From contig CAYOZL010000037.1 in assembly GCA_964408435.1 (NCBI GenBank), positions 1 to 23,573 on the forward strand: DNA of 23,573 bases, in the 5' to 3' direction. The notes under the pieces were generated by a model. It was not told where the DNA came from and searched no databases. It saw only the letters and a program-made list of their open reading frames with translations. Origin of the DNA: CAYOZL01 sp964408435 (lineage in GTDB: Bacteria > Bdellovibrionota_C > UBA2361 > SZUA-149 > CAYOZL01). Made by a program: the position numbers and the translations under genes. Positions 15,801 to 22,881 of the stretch are shown one piece after another; the first letter of the stretch is position 1, and each line of letters opens with the position of its first letter.

Positions 15801-16325
15801 GATCAAATAGCTAATAGCCCTGATAAAGCACAAGTATCCTTAGCTGGCATTATTACTCTTTTAAAACTTAGAAATACTAAAAAAGGTGATCGCTACGCTT
15901 CATTTAAACTTGAAGATACTATGGGTACACTAGAAGCACTAGTTTGGCCTGAGACATATAGAAAAAATATCGATGTTCTAAACTCTCAAGACCCAGTTGT
16001 AGTAGGCGGAAAACTAGATGTTAATGATGAAAGAAAAGTTTTAATCGTTAGTAAGATAGAATCTATTATTTCTCTTAGAGACAAAACTGCAAACCTTGCA
16101 ACTATCAAACTTAACTCTAAGCTTTGCTCTAATTTAAAACTAAACAAACTAAAATCTGTCTTAGCAACTAATCAAGGCAGATGTAATGTAATGATTGTGA
16201 TAGATAATGATGGTAATAGTGAAACCGTTGTTTCACTACCTGAGAATTTAAAAATAGATCCATCAGAAGTACTATGTAATCAAATTGAGCAGATTTTTGG
16301 AGAATCTGTGCTGAGCTTTAGTTAA
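12852..16325 (+). CDS. dnaE: DNA polymerase III α subunit
   Basis: With the ATG at 12852 the protein has 1157 residues, close to E. coli DnaE (1160). It starts with a PHP domain whose metal-site residues look complete (HLHLHTQYS, AMTDHGN, LSGC, ATNDCHY). The polymerase core has GPGRGSAAGSLVAYAL, PDIDVDF with Asp409 and Asp411, and Asp563 in KFDFLGL. These sit exactly 8 residues after E. coli Asp401/403/555, which supports the ATG start over an in-frame TTG 18 bp upstream. An internal clamp-binding motif QIGLF lies at about 923-927, and an OB fold follows (VSLAGIITLLKLRNTKKGDRYASFKLED). It is the replicative polymerase. No clear Shine-Dalgarno sequence is present. Confidence 0.98.
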   Translation: MPSDFTHLHLHTQYSVLDGALKITNLVERLKELGQSSVAMTDHGNMHGAIEFYQKTTKAGIKPIIGCEVYITAGSRFEKVPFNQGGPRTHHLTLLAMNMTGYRNLCKLVTLGYVEGFYFKPRIDKELLAEHSEGIICLSGCVSSELAAKARADDIEGARKLLNRYIEMFDDRLYLEIQPHKFDAQQKLNRMNYELSKEFKLPLVATNDCHYIHKDDAYSQEVLMCVSTGKLITDDSRMKHDSELYLKSYDEMLVDFQNNPEALDNTTKIADRCELEFDFSKHYMPQYDPHPEESIDILFEKSARKGLEKRYKDLAHYFDGLSAEVKKEYSERLDEEIGLIHKMGFSGYFLVVSDFIKWAKENDIPVGPGRGSAAGSLVAYALDITEIDPIRYDLLFERFLNPERVSLPDIDVDFCIHGREKVIEYVYKKYGEENVAQIITFGTLKAKAAIKDVGRVLGMSYAETDRVAKLVPAPRQGFDYPLAEAIKMEKRLADYAKGDGKTLIDLAKKLEGLSRHTSTHAAGLVISEKPIVEFMPLMLDKEGQIMTQFAMGYVEKIGLVKFDFLGLKTLSVIHKAINLIKQTGQKAGKETEIDLNLIPLDDKKVFKLISTGRTIGVFQLESSGITEMVSRMKPNCFEDIVAILALYRPGPLDSGMADHYINRKHGKQKVTYLHPKLEPILKDTYGIILYQEQIMQIARDLANYSLGQADMLRRAMGKKKPEEMAKQRKIFLKGAEENKVEDKIAQEVFDQMETFARYGFNRSHSVAYAMISYQTAYLKTHYPKEFMAALMSFEMGDTDKILKNLNECRELKIEVLAPDINKGQIAFNVADGKIVFGLAALKGVGSKVVNKIIEERDENGDFKDFLDFCIRMDSSALNRRSVESFVKAGAFDWTNQSRAELFTYSEESIKIGQKIRQRNESPQIGLFETSKETVTINPNRPKIPEWPKNIKLSKEREAMGVYLSGHPLERFDKELKLLGARRIDQIANSPDKAQVSLAGIITLLKLRNTKKGDRYASFKLEDTMGTLEALVWPETYRKNIDVLNSQDPVVVGGKLDVNDERKVLIVSKIESIISLRDKTANLATIKLNSKLCSNLKLNKLKSVLATNQGRCNVMIVIDNDGNSETVVSLPENLKIDPSEVLCNQIEQIFGESVLSFS

Positions 16326-16330
16326 AAACT

Positions 16331-17410
16331 ATGAGTAGCGAACTTGAAAGAACTGTTAACTATCTAAGCAAGCAATTAAAAGAGAATAAGAGACTCTTTA
16401 TTTTATTAATTATTCTTATTTCTCTTATTTATTTATTCACAGCTGTTCCTGAGGTTGGATCTGTTTTAATCGCTTCATATCTTGCAGCATTACTACTAGA
16501 ACCTTGGATTTTGGCGTTAGAGAAAAGACAGCTTTCTAGGTTTTCTGCAGTACTTTTAATTATTCTTTGTTTTGCCTTGCTATTTTTTAGTTTTATATTT
16601 TTTGCACTACCAGGAATAGTAGAGCAAATTCTACACTTATTCGACAACCTTCCAACAAATATAGAATTTCTTAGAGCAAAAGTTCTAGACTATTCCGAGT
16701 TACATAAAAATGACTTTGTTAAGACAAGTCTGAACTGGCTTGTTGAAAAAATAGATATAAGTAAAATTGATTCTAAATACATTGATACTATTTTCTCTAC
16801 TGTTAACAATGCTCTAATTGGTGGATACTCAGCTGCTCTTACTGCGCTTAACTTATTTCTATTTCCTTTCTTTGTTTTTTATTTAAGTAGAGACTTAAAT
16901 AATTTCCATAATGCAATGTTTAAGTTTTTCCCTGAACTAAAAAATAAAACCTTTTTAGAACTAACAACTGAGATGCTAGTAAGAATAAGGGCTTTTTTCA
17001 AAGGCCAAATTACTGTTTGCTTTTTCTTAGCTGGTCTTTATTGCTTAGGATTTGCACTGCTAGGTCTTCCTTCAGCTTTTGGTGTGGGAATTTTATCAGG
17101 TTTACTAAATGTATTTCCATATGTTGGTTTGATTTCCGGTGTAGTGATTTCTACTATTTTAGTAATATCAAACGAGCTAGGTCTATATTTTTTACTTAAA
17201 ATATATACTGTTTTCTTCTTTGTGCAATTACTTGAAGGAAACTTTATAACTCCAAAAATAGTTAGCGACAGTGTTGGACTTCATCCATTAATAGTAATGG
17301 TGGCTTTAATTATAGGTGGACAAATATTTGGATTAATTGGCTTACTCATTGCAATTCCAATTACTGCAATACTTGGCGTGCTAGCCAGCAGAGCAGTAAC
17401 GCAATTCTAA
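16331..17410 (+). CDS. AI-2E/PerM-family membrane permease
   Basis: The 359-residue integral membrane protein has the AI-2E transporter (PerM/TqsA) layout: two to three N-terminal membrane segments (from about 22), a central soluble loop (about 95-160), then a C-terminal group of five segments. Diagnostic stretches are NVFPYVGLISGVV (about 260), QLLEGNFITPKIVSDSVGLHPL (about 298) and IIGGQIFGLIGLLIAIPITAIL. Substrates in this family range from autoinducer-2 to sodium and other small solutes, so the function is open. The ATG lies 5 bp after the dnaE stop, suggesting co-transcription. The stop codon abuts the stop codon of the converging channel gene with no spacer. Confidence 0.9.
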   Translation: MSSELERTVNYLSKQLKENKRLFILLIILISLIYLFTAVPEVGSVLIASYLAALLLEPWILALEKRQLSRFSAVLLIILCFALLFFSFIFFALPGIVEQILHLFDNLPTNIEFLRAKVLDYSELHKNDFVKTSLNWLVEKIDISKIDSKYIDTIFSTVNNALIGGYSAALTALNLFLFPFFVFYLSRDLNNFHNAMFKFFPELKNKTFLELTTEMLVRIRAFFKGQITVCFFLAGLYCLGFALLGLPSAFGVGILSGLLNVFPYVGLISGVVISTILVISNELGLYFLLKIYTVFFFVQLLEGNFITPKIVSDSVGLHPLIVMVALIIGGQIFGLIGLLIAIPITAILGVLASRAVTQF

Positions 17411-18934
17411 CTACTCTATTTTAGTTACTATCAGAAGTATATCTTCTTGTTTTAGCTTATAATCTTTTCTTGGATTAATTACAGTTGATTCATTACCATC
17501 TTTGTCTTTAGTAATTAAAGAAAAAGGAATTGAATCATGCTCTTTTTTATAATGAGTAAAAACCTCTATGAAGTCTTTCCCAACATATCCTTTTGGCACA
17601 GGAAATTTTCTTAAATAAGTTCCTTCTTTATGAGTGAGAATTTCTGAGATTACACTAGAGACTCCCTTATTAACTAAGGTTGAAGCAAAAAGGCCAGCTG
17701 TAATATTAGTCCTAGAAATAATTTCCTCAACACCTGCCATTCTAAGATGTGTTTGATTCGCTTCATCGAGTATTTCTGCACAAGTATAAATTTCAGGATT
17801 AAGCTTCTCTAGTGTTAATGCAGCAAGAACTGTTCTTGCATCTCTATCTTGGTCTCCTAGATTATTATTTTTACCCCTATCTGCTAAAACTACAGCTGCA
17901 TTAGCTTTCCTAGCTCCAACACTCTCTAGCACATCGATTTTTGTATAATCTTCTTTTACATGGAAAAGTCTTCTTGCGTTTTTAACTGGCACATTTTCTA
18001 GAAAATCTTCTATTGTCTCAGAAATAACAACTACACCTTTATTCCAAATTTCTGGAACACATTCTATTTCAGAAAGAATTAAACCTCCCATTCTCTCCCA
18101 GCCACAAATAATAATATGGTCGCTTAAGTCTTCTATATTTAAGTCTTTCACTTCGCTCCTCGCTTTTAAAAACTCAGCTGTAGTTGCTGAGATTGTTCCA
18201 ACTAAGATGGCAAATAATACCATTCCAGCTATTGTAATTGCTACTGCTATTAATTTTGCAGAAGCAGTTTCTGGTAAACCTGTAACCATTTCACCAGATA
18301 CGAATAAAAATGCCGATGTCCAAAGATTCTTTAAAAATATACCTGAGTCTGGATTATACTCTTTTTCTGTAATAACTAGTGCAAGGGCACTGCAAAGCAC
18401 CAAGAAGCAAGAAGAGAAAAACAATAAACCAAAACTGTCTATGCCGTTTTTAACATCATTGGAAAACCAACTAGATTGTCTTAAAAATATTAATAACGCT
18501 CTAAAGATTCTAAGCAATCTTAGTAAATTTAATATTCTAAACTGATGAAAAAAACTAAAGACCGGCAATATTGAAATGATATCTATCCAATAATCTTTAA
18601 AAAATAACTTTTTATTTGGGGCAACAAAATATCTAAGAGAAAGTTCTATTAGGAAAATGATATTTATTATTGTAGATAAACTAATTACTTCTTTTTCAAT
18701 GAAATCATTTGGTGCAAAAATTTCTGCAAAAACTAGAACAACTCCTATAAAAATAAGTAGAGCGATACAATAATTAAAAGCAACTGAGTTTACAAAGTGA
18801 GATAAACCTTTCTTAATTCTTTCAAATTGACTCAAATCATTATGCTCAAGCTCAATTAAAGAGCGAGTTCGATTTAAACGCTCAATCTTTTTTTGCCTGG
18901 CTTTAAGCCGTATTTCTTTTTTATAATCTTCCAT
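17411..18934 (-). CDS. Voltage-sensor-type ion channel with RCK/TrkA-N domain and unusual pore filter
   Basis: The 507-residue protein has six membrane segments: S1 about 52-70, S2 83-102, S3 112-128, S4 131-152 with arginines at 133, 139, 142 and 145 in a voltage-sensor pattern, S5 168-189 and S6 227-251. The re-entrant pore region (198-222) reads FVSGEMVTGLP where K+ channels have TVGYGD.xP. After S6 comes a cytosolic RCK/TrkA-N-like Rossmann domain from about 272 (HIIICGWERMGG, VVLADRGKNNNLGDQDRDARTVLAALTLEK, TCAEILDEAN) and a TrkA-C-like C-terminal domain (FPVPKGYVGKDF ... LKQEDILLIV). It is probably a ligand-gated cation channel; its selectivity cannot be assumed to be K+. The start ATG has no good Shine-Dalgarno sequence. 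Confidence 0.85.
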   Translation of the reverse strand: MEDYKKEIRLKARQKKIERLNRTRSLIELEHNDLSQFERIKKGLSHFVNSVAFNYCIALLIFIGVVLVFAEIFAPNDFIEKEVISLSTIINIIFLIELSLRYFVAPNKKLFFKDYWIDIISILPVFSFFHQFRILNLLRLLRIFRALLIFLRQSSWFSNDVKNGIDSFGLLFFSSCFLVLCSALALVITEKEYNPDSGIFLKNLWTSAFLFVSGEMVTGLPETASAKLIAVAITIAGMVLFAILVGTISATTAEFLKARSEVKDLNIEDLSDHIIICGWERMGGLILSEIECVPEIWNKGVVVISETIEDFLENVPVKNARRLFHVKEDYTKIDVLESVGARKANAAVVLADRGKNNNLGDQDRDARTVLAALTLEKLNPEIYTCAEILDEANQTHLRMAGVEEIISRTNITAGLFASTLVNKGVSSVISEILTHKEGTYLRKFPVPKGYVGKDFIEVFTHYKKEHDSIPFSLITKDKDGNESTVINPRKDYKLKQEDILLIVTKIE

Positions 18935-19080
18935 CAGGATTTAGCCATTAAATTAACACGGTATCCATTTTACGCAGTAAAAACTATTAAACTCAGATAT
19001 TAAACACTAAAACACTACGAAAAGCCTTCAAAGCCTTTTCATTCTCTATATTTAATGATAACCACTTACCCCGATAAGCT

Positions 19081-19100
19081 TCTATTTTTTAAAAAATAGA
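19081..19100. repeat. Perfect 20-bp AT palindrome upstream of tRNA-Leu
   Basis: TCTATTTTTT is followed directly by its exact reverse complement. It lies 16 bp before the tRNA. On the minus strand it has a T-run and could end transcription from the right, but no gene reads out that way. It may overlap the tRNA promoter; GATAAT at 19099-19104 is a possible -10 box. Nothing else gene-like is seen in the 182 bp between the channel gene and the tRNA. Confidence 0.5.
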
Positions 19101-19116
19101 TAATTATCCAACTCAA

Positions 19117-19198
19117 GCGGGTGTGGTGAAATTGGTAGACACGCTAGACTTAGGATCTAGTGCTTCACGGCATGGGGGTTCGAGTCCCTCCACCCGCA
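19117..19198 (+). tRNA. tRNA-Leu (anticodon UAG)
   Basis: The acceptor stem GCGGGTG (19117-19123) pairs with CACCCGC (19191-19197). The D-arm contains AAATTGGTAGA, the anticodon stem is CTAGA/TCTAG with loop CTTAGGA and anticodon TAG (19151-19153). A long variable arm (TGCTTCACGGCAT) marks it as a class II tRNA, and the T-loop is TTCGAGT. It decodes CUN leucine codons. The 3' CCA is not encoded: the discriminator A is followed directly by seven T, which probably act as the terminator. A tRNA-Leu just before tig is seen in several bacterial groups. Confidence 0.97.
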
Positions 19199-19235
19199 TT
19201 TTTTTAGCTGTTATCACAAAATATATATTAAAATC

Positions 19236-20576
19236 ATGGAATACAAATCAGACATAGAAACTTTAAGCGAATCAACAAGAAAGATTAAAATAGAAATTTC
19301 TAAAGATGCTTACGAAACAAAATTTAACAAGATTTTAAACAAGACTGCATCTGTTGCAGATTTAAAAGGCTTTAGAAAAGGGAAAGCCCCTAAGAGTTAC
19401 ATTAAGAAAATGTACGGCCCTCAAATCAAGTCAGATGTTATCGGAGAATTATTTGATAATGCTTACAAGGAAGTAGTTACTGAGCATAAGTTAAAAATAG
19501 TTGGTCAGCCAAAAATTGATTTTGCAGATGAAGATTTTGATAAAGGCGATGATATTAAAGATCTAGTAATCAATGCAGAAGTTGCTCTTTATCCTGAGCC
19601 AGAAATTAAAGACTATAAAAAATTAAAGCTAAAAATAGATGAAGAAAAATACTCTGATGATTTACTAGATCAAAGAATTAAAAGCATTTGCGAGCAACAA
19701 TCAAAAATTGAGGAAGTGACAAGCAGAAAAACAGCTAAAGAAGGTGATTTAGCAATGGTTAGCTTTCATCCTGAAGATAAGGAAAATGCGCCTTTTGGAG
19801 AGTCTGATTCCACTTACCTTGAAATCGGGAAAGAGGGGCATAGAAAAGCCTTAGCAGATAAAGTTAAGGGTATGAAAGTTGAAGAAGAAAAAACTGCTAG
19901 TGTAAAGATAGAAGTTAAGACTGAAGCAGAAGGAGATGCGGAAACTAAGAAGGCAGACTCTAAAGAAGAAGATAAGCAAAAAGACAGCGCTAAAACTGTA
20001 GCTAAATCTGCTAAATACATAATTAAGCTAATCTCATTACATAAAAAAGAAGTTCCTGAGTTTAACGATGAAATTGCAAAAAATAGTGGCTTAGCTGAAA
20101 ATGCTAAAGAATTAAAAGCAAAAATAAAATCTCACATAGAAACTGAAATTAGAAATAAAAATAAACAAGCATTTGAAGAAGCTTATGCATTAGAAGTTTA
20201 TAAAAAGAATTCATTTGAAATACCTCAAGCATTAGTAGATGAAGAGGTAAGAAGATTGTTATTTGAAATGGGTTTTCTAGACCCAAATAAACGTGAATCT
20301 TACAACGTGGACTTAACTAGATTTAGAGAAGTTTTTGGTGAGAAAGCACACGATAGAGCAAAGCAAAGAATTATTTACGGTAGGCTTAAAGAAATAGAAA
20401 AACCAGAAGCAAACGATGAACAAGTTGAGAAATGGTTAGACACAAGAGCTAAAGAAGATAATATTCAAAGAGAAGAGCTAAATAAATATTACGACTATCC
20501 TAATAGGAAAGAAGAAATTAGAGATTTAGTAGCGCTACAAAGTATGATAGACACTCTAATTGCACAGTGTAAATAG
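19236..20576 (+). CDS. tig: Trigger factor chaperone
   Basis: The 446-residue protein has the ribosome-binding signature GFRKGKAP (45-52) in the N-terminal domain, a central FKBP-like PPIase domain (about 165-275, starting AKEGDLAMVSFHP) and a helical C-terminal chaperone domain. It binds nascent chains at the ribosome exit. The PPIase domain is diverged and carries a low-complexity Lys/Glu/Asp/Ala insert at about 228-258 that other trigger factors generally lack, so isomerase activity is doubtful. The ATG has no Shine-Dalgarno sequence. clpP follows after 33 bp, and the usual tig-clpP-clpX-lon order is kept. Confidence 0.95.
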   Translation: MEYKSDIETLSESTRKIKIEISKDAYETKFNKILNKTASVADLKGFRKGKAPKSYIKKMYGPQIKSDVIGELFDNAYKEVVTEHKLKIVGQPKIDFADEDFDKGDDIKDLVINAEVALYPEPEIKDYKKLKLKIDEEKYSDDLLDQRIKSICEQQSKIEEVTSRKTAKEGDLAMVSFHPEDKENAPFGESDSTYLEIGKEGHRKALADKVKGMKVEEEKTASVKIEVKTEAEGDAETKKADSKEEDKQKDSAKTVAKSAKYIIKLISLHKKEVPEFNDEIAKNSGLAENAKELKAKIKSHIETEIRNKNKQAFEEAYALEVYKKNSFEIPQALVDEEVRRLLFEMGFLDPNKRESYNVDLTRFREVFGEKAHDRAKQRIIYGRLKEIEKPEANDEQVEKWLDTRAKEDNIQREELNKYYDYPNRKEEIRDLVALQSMIDTLIAQCK

Positions 20577-20595
20577 AAAGAGTGTAAGTAGAAAG
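20566..20595. repeat. Tandem 15-bp duplication across the tig stop codon
   Basis: AGTGTAAATAGAAAG (20566-20580) is followed directly by AGTGTAAGTAGAAAG (20581-20595), one mismatch apart. Because the unit is five codons long, a second in-frame TAG follows the tig stop. The repeat runs up to the clpP ribosome binding site. Confidence 0.8.
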
Positions 20596-20598
20596 ATT

Positions 20599-20603
20599 AG
20601 GAG
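20599..20603 (+). promoter_or_regulatory. Strong clpP Shine-Dalgarno sequence
   Basis: AGGAG with a 6-nt spacer to the clpP ATG. It is one of the few canonical ribosome binding sites in the window, which suggests clpP is translated much more strongly than tig. Confidence 0.8.
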
Positions 20604-20609
20604 AAAATT

Positions 20610-21215
20610 ATGAGCCATTATGTACCTTATGTGATCGAGCAAACCGGAAGAGGCGAACGCTCTTATGATATTTATTCTAGACTGTTAAAAGACAGAATTA
20701 TTTTCTTAGGCTCTGAGGTTAACGACCAAGTAGCAAATGTTATTTGTGCTCAGTTATTATTTTTAGAAAGTGATGACCCAGAAAAAGATATTTATTTCTA
20801 TATCAACAGTCCAGGTGGGTCAGTAACTGCTGGCTTAGCAATATACGATACGATGCAATACATCAGACCAGATGTTTCAACAGTATGCTTAGGTCAAGCT
20901 GCGAGTATGGGAGCTTTTCTATTATCAGCTGGAACAAAAGGTAAAAGAGTTGCGCTAAAGAATGCAAGAATTATGATTCACCAACCTTCAGGTGGTTTTC
21001 AAGGTCAGGCAACTGATATAGAAATTCACACTAAGGAAATTCTTAGAATTAAGCAGAATTTAAATGAATGCTTAGCTGAACATACGGGTAAAACTGCAGA
21101 GCAAATCGTTAAAGACTCTGAAAGAGATTACTTTATGTCTGCTAAGGAAGCTAAAGACTACGGCTTGATTGATACAGTGGTAAGTTCTAGACCAGCTGAG
21201 ATTAAAGCAAAATAA
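20610..21215 (+). CDS. clpP: ATP-dependent Clp protease proteolytic subunit
   Basis: The 201-residue serine protease has the complete triad: Ser99 in GQAASMGAF, His124 in MIHQPSGGF and Asp173 in ERDYFMSA. The start YVIEQTGRGERSYDIYSRLL, preceded by only a few residues, fits the short ClpP propeptide. Fourteen subunits form the degradation barrel, fed here by ClpX encoded next door. The 194-bp gap before clpX with a terminator-like hairpin suggests that clpX also has its own promoter. Confidence 0.98.
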   Translation: MSHYVPYVIEQTGRGERSYDIYSRLLKDRIIFLGSEVNDQVANVICAQLLFLESDDPEKDIYFYINSPGGSVTAGLAIYDTMQYIRPDVSTVCLGQAASMGAFLLSAGTKGKRVALKNARIMIHQPSGGFQGQATDIEIHTKEILRIKQNLNECLAEHTGKTAEQIVKDSERDYFMSAKEAKDYGLIDTVVSSRPAEIKAK

Positions 21216-21262
21216 GTCTTAAGAGAACACTTAAGTAATTAGTATTAATAGATTTTTAATTT

Positions 21263-21301
21263 ATTGCTCATGATACTGCTAGTATTTATGGGCAATATTT
21301 T
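21263..21301 (+). terminator. Compound hairpin terminator after clpP
   Basis: ATTGCTCAT (21263-21271) pairs with ATGGGCAAT (21288-21296), with one G·U. Inside, ATACT pairs with AGTAT around a GCT loop, giving a long stem with a small internal bulge. ATTTTCT follows. It lies about 48 bp after the clpP stop. A smaller CTTAAG-N6-CTTAAG hairpin sits right at the stop codon. Confidence 0.55.
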
Positions 21302-21332
21302 CTAAAAGTTATATAGTAATTTCTAAACTGAA

Positions 21333-21358
21333 CGCATAACAAATATAATGGCTATGCG
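21333..21358 (+). promoter_or_regulatory. Candidate clpX promoter with flanking dyad
   Basis: A perfect -10 TATAAT (21344-21349) sits inside an inverted repeat CGCATA (21333-21338) / TATGCG (21353-21358). The -35 region is weak (TTTCTA/TTCTAA near 21320). The dyad could be an operator that blocks or recruits at this promoter. Confidence 0.4.
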
Positions 21359-21409
21359 AGTAGTAATTTTTTAGACTATATTTTTTTAACTGTAAGTAAG
21401 AGGTAATAC

Positions 21410-22663
21410 GTGGCAAAAGGTGCTGATAAAAATCAAACTGGACTAGCTTGTAGCTTTTGCGGGGCTACTCAAGAAGAGGTTCGCAAGTTAATTGCAGGAC
21501 CTGGAGTTTATATTTGTGATCAGTGCATAGACCTTTGTAACGATATTATTTTAGATGAAGTAGATGAAGATCAAGTTAGTGCATCTAGTTCTGAAATTCC
21601 AAAACCAAAAGAAATAAAAGTTTTCCTAGACGATTTTGTAATTGGCCAAGAACAGGCAAAGAAAATTCTTTCAGTTGCAGTTTACAATCACTACAAAAGA
21701 TTAGAAGAAAGAAAGTCTTCAAAAGCAGAAGTTGAAATTGCAAAATCTAATATTTTACTAATTGGGCCAACTGGCTCTGGTAAAACGCTTCTAGCTCAAA
21801 CTCTTGCTAGAATGCTCGATGTTCCTTTTACAATTGCTGATGCTACGAACTTAACAGAAGCAGGATATGTTGGAGAAGATGTTGAAAATATCATTCTTAG
21901 CTTACTACAAGCTGCTGACTACGACGTTGATAAAGCAGAGCGTGGAATAGTTTATATCGATGAAATCGATAAAATCTCAAGAAAATCTGAGAACCCTTCT
22001 ATTACTAGAGATGTTTCTGGTGAGGGTGTTCAACAAGCACTTCTAAAAATAATTGAAGGAACAACTGCTAGCATTCCACCTAAAGGCGGAAGAAAGCATC
22101 CTCAACAAGAGTTTCTACAAGTAGATACTTCAAGCATACTATTTATTTGTGGTGGTGCTTTTACTGGAATCGAAGAGATTATTAAAAGAAGAAAAGTTGG
22201 TAGTAGTATTGGCTTTAACTCTGATTCTAAAGTAGTAGGTAAAATAAGAAAATCTATTACTGAAGCTCGCTCAGAAGATTTACTTAAGTTTGGATTAATT
22301 CCAGAATTCATCGGTAGACTTCCAATTTTAGCTAGCTTAGCTGAGCTGGATCAAAAAGCTCTAATTCAAATTCTTACTGAGCCTAAAAACGCATTGGTAA
22401 AGCAATACCAAAGACTTTTTGAAATGGAAGATGTTAAGTTGAAATTTAGAGATGATTCTCTAAAAGCAATTGCAGACTTAGCTCTTAAAAGAAAACTCGG
22501 TGCTAGGGGACTTCGCTCCATCCTAGAAGAAATGATGCTTGAACTGATGTATGAAATTCCATCTCAACAAGACATTAAAGAAGTTGTAATTTCGCAAGAA
22601 ACTATTACAAAGAAAGAACAACCTCTTATTGTTTATGAGCATCAAGAAGCTGAAACTGCTTAG
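21410..22663 (+). CDS. clpX: Clp protease ATP-binding subunit ClpX
   Basis: The 417-residue AAA+ unfoldase has the N-terminal C4 zinc domain (Cys14, Cys17, Cys36, Cys39), Walker A GPTGSGKT (119-126), pore loop GYVGED, Walker B IVYIDEIDKI, the RKH loop region GRKHPQQEF, and the IGF loop (SIGFNS) that docks onto ClpP. It unfolds tagged proteins and threads them into ClpP. The start is GTG, well supported by AGAGGT 7-8 bp upstream. Two hairpins follow the gene. Confidence 0.98.
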   Translation: MAKGADKNQTGLACSFCGATQEEVRKLIAGPGVYICDQCIDLCNDIILDEVDEDQVSASSSEIPKPKEIKVFLDDFVIGQEQAKKILSVAVYNHYKRLEERKSSKAEVEIAKSNILLIGPTGSGKTLLAQTLARMLDVPFTIADATNLTEAGYVGEDVENIILSLLQAADYDVDKAERGIVYIDEIDKISRKSENPSITRDVSGEGVQQALLKIIEGTTASIPPKGGRKHPQQEFLQVDTSSILFICGGAFTGIEEIIKRRKVGSSIGFNSDSKVVGKIRKSITEARSEDLLKFGLIPEFIGRLPILASLAELDQKALIQILTEPKNALVKQYQRLFEMEDVKLKFRDDSLKAIADLALKRKLGARGLRSILEEMMLELMYEIPSQQDIKEVVISQETITKKEQPLIVYEHQEAETA

Positions 22664-22708
22664 AAGTTAGCTAAAACCTAGAGCTCAAGAAAGAACAAAT
22701 AACTTGCC

Positions 22709-22766
22709 TTAATCATTTCTAATGATTAATCATATTTCATGGTGCTAAATAACAATTCAAGCACCA
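22709..22766 (+). terminator. Two hairpins downstream of clpX
   Basis: TTAATCAT (22709-22716) pairs with ATGATTAA (22722-22729), and TGGTGCT (22740-22746) pairs with AGCACCA (22760-22766). Both are perfect but lack a clean T-run, so termination is plausible rather than shown. Confidence 0.4.
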
Positions 22767-22796
22767 AACTTGTGTGCGTATAAAAAAGAAAGAACG

Positions 22797-22808
22797 AAGT
22801 TATAACTT
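22797..22808. promoter_or_regulatory. 12-bp palindrome upstream of lon
   Basis: AAGTTATAACTT is a perfect palindrome 74 bp before the lon ATG. TTTAGC and TATATT, 16 bp apart just downstream, could be -35/-10 boxes of a lon promoter. No CIRCE element or classic sigma-32 site is seen. Confidence 0.25.
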
Positions 22809-22881
22809 TTAGCGTCATAATAAGTAAGGTATATTTTAATATATAATTTAATTAAGTTTTAACGGTAAGTTTTAAAAAGAT

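Noticed and set aside
18207..18545. 112-codon open frame on the plus strand inside the channel gene
   Set aside because: It is antisense to conserved membrane segments of the channel and is explained by their codon composition.
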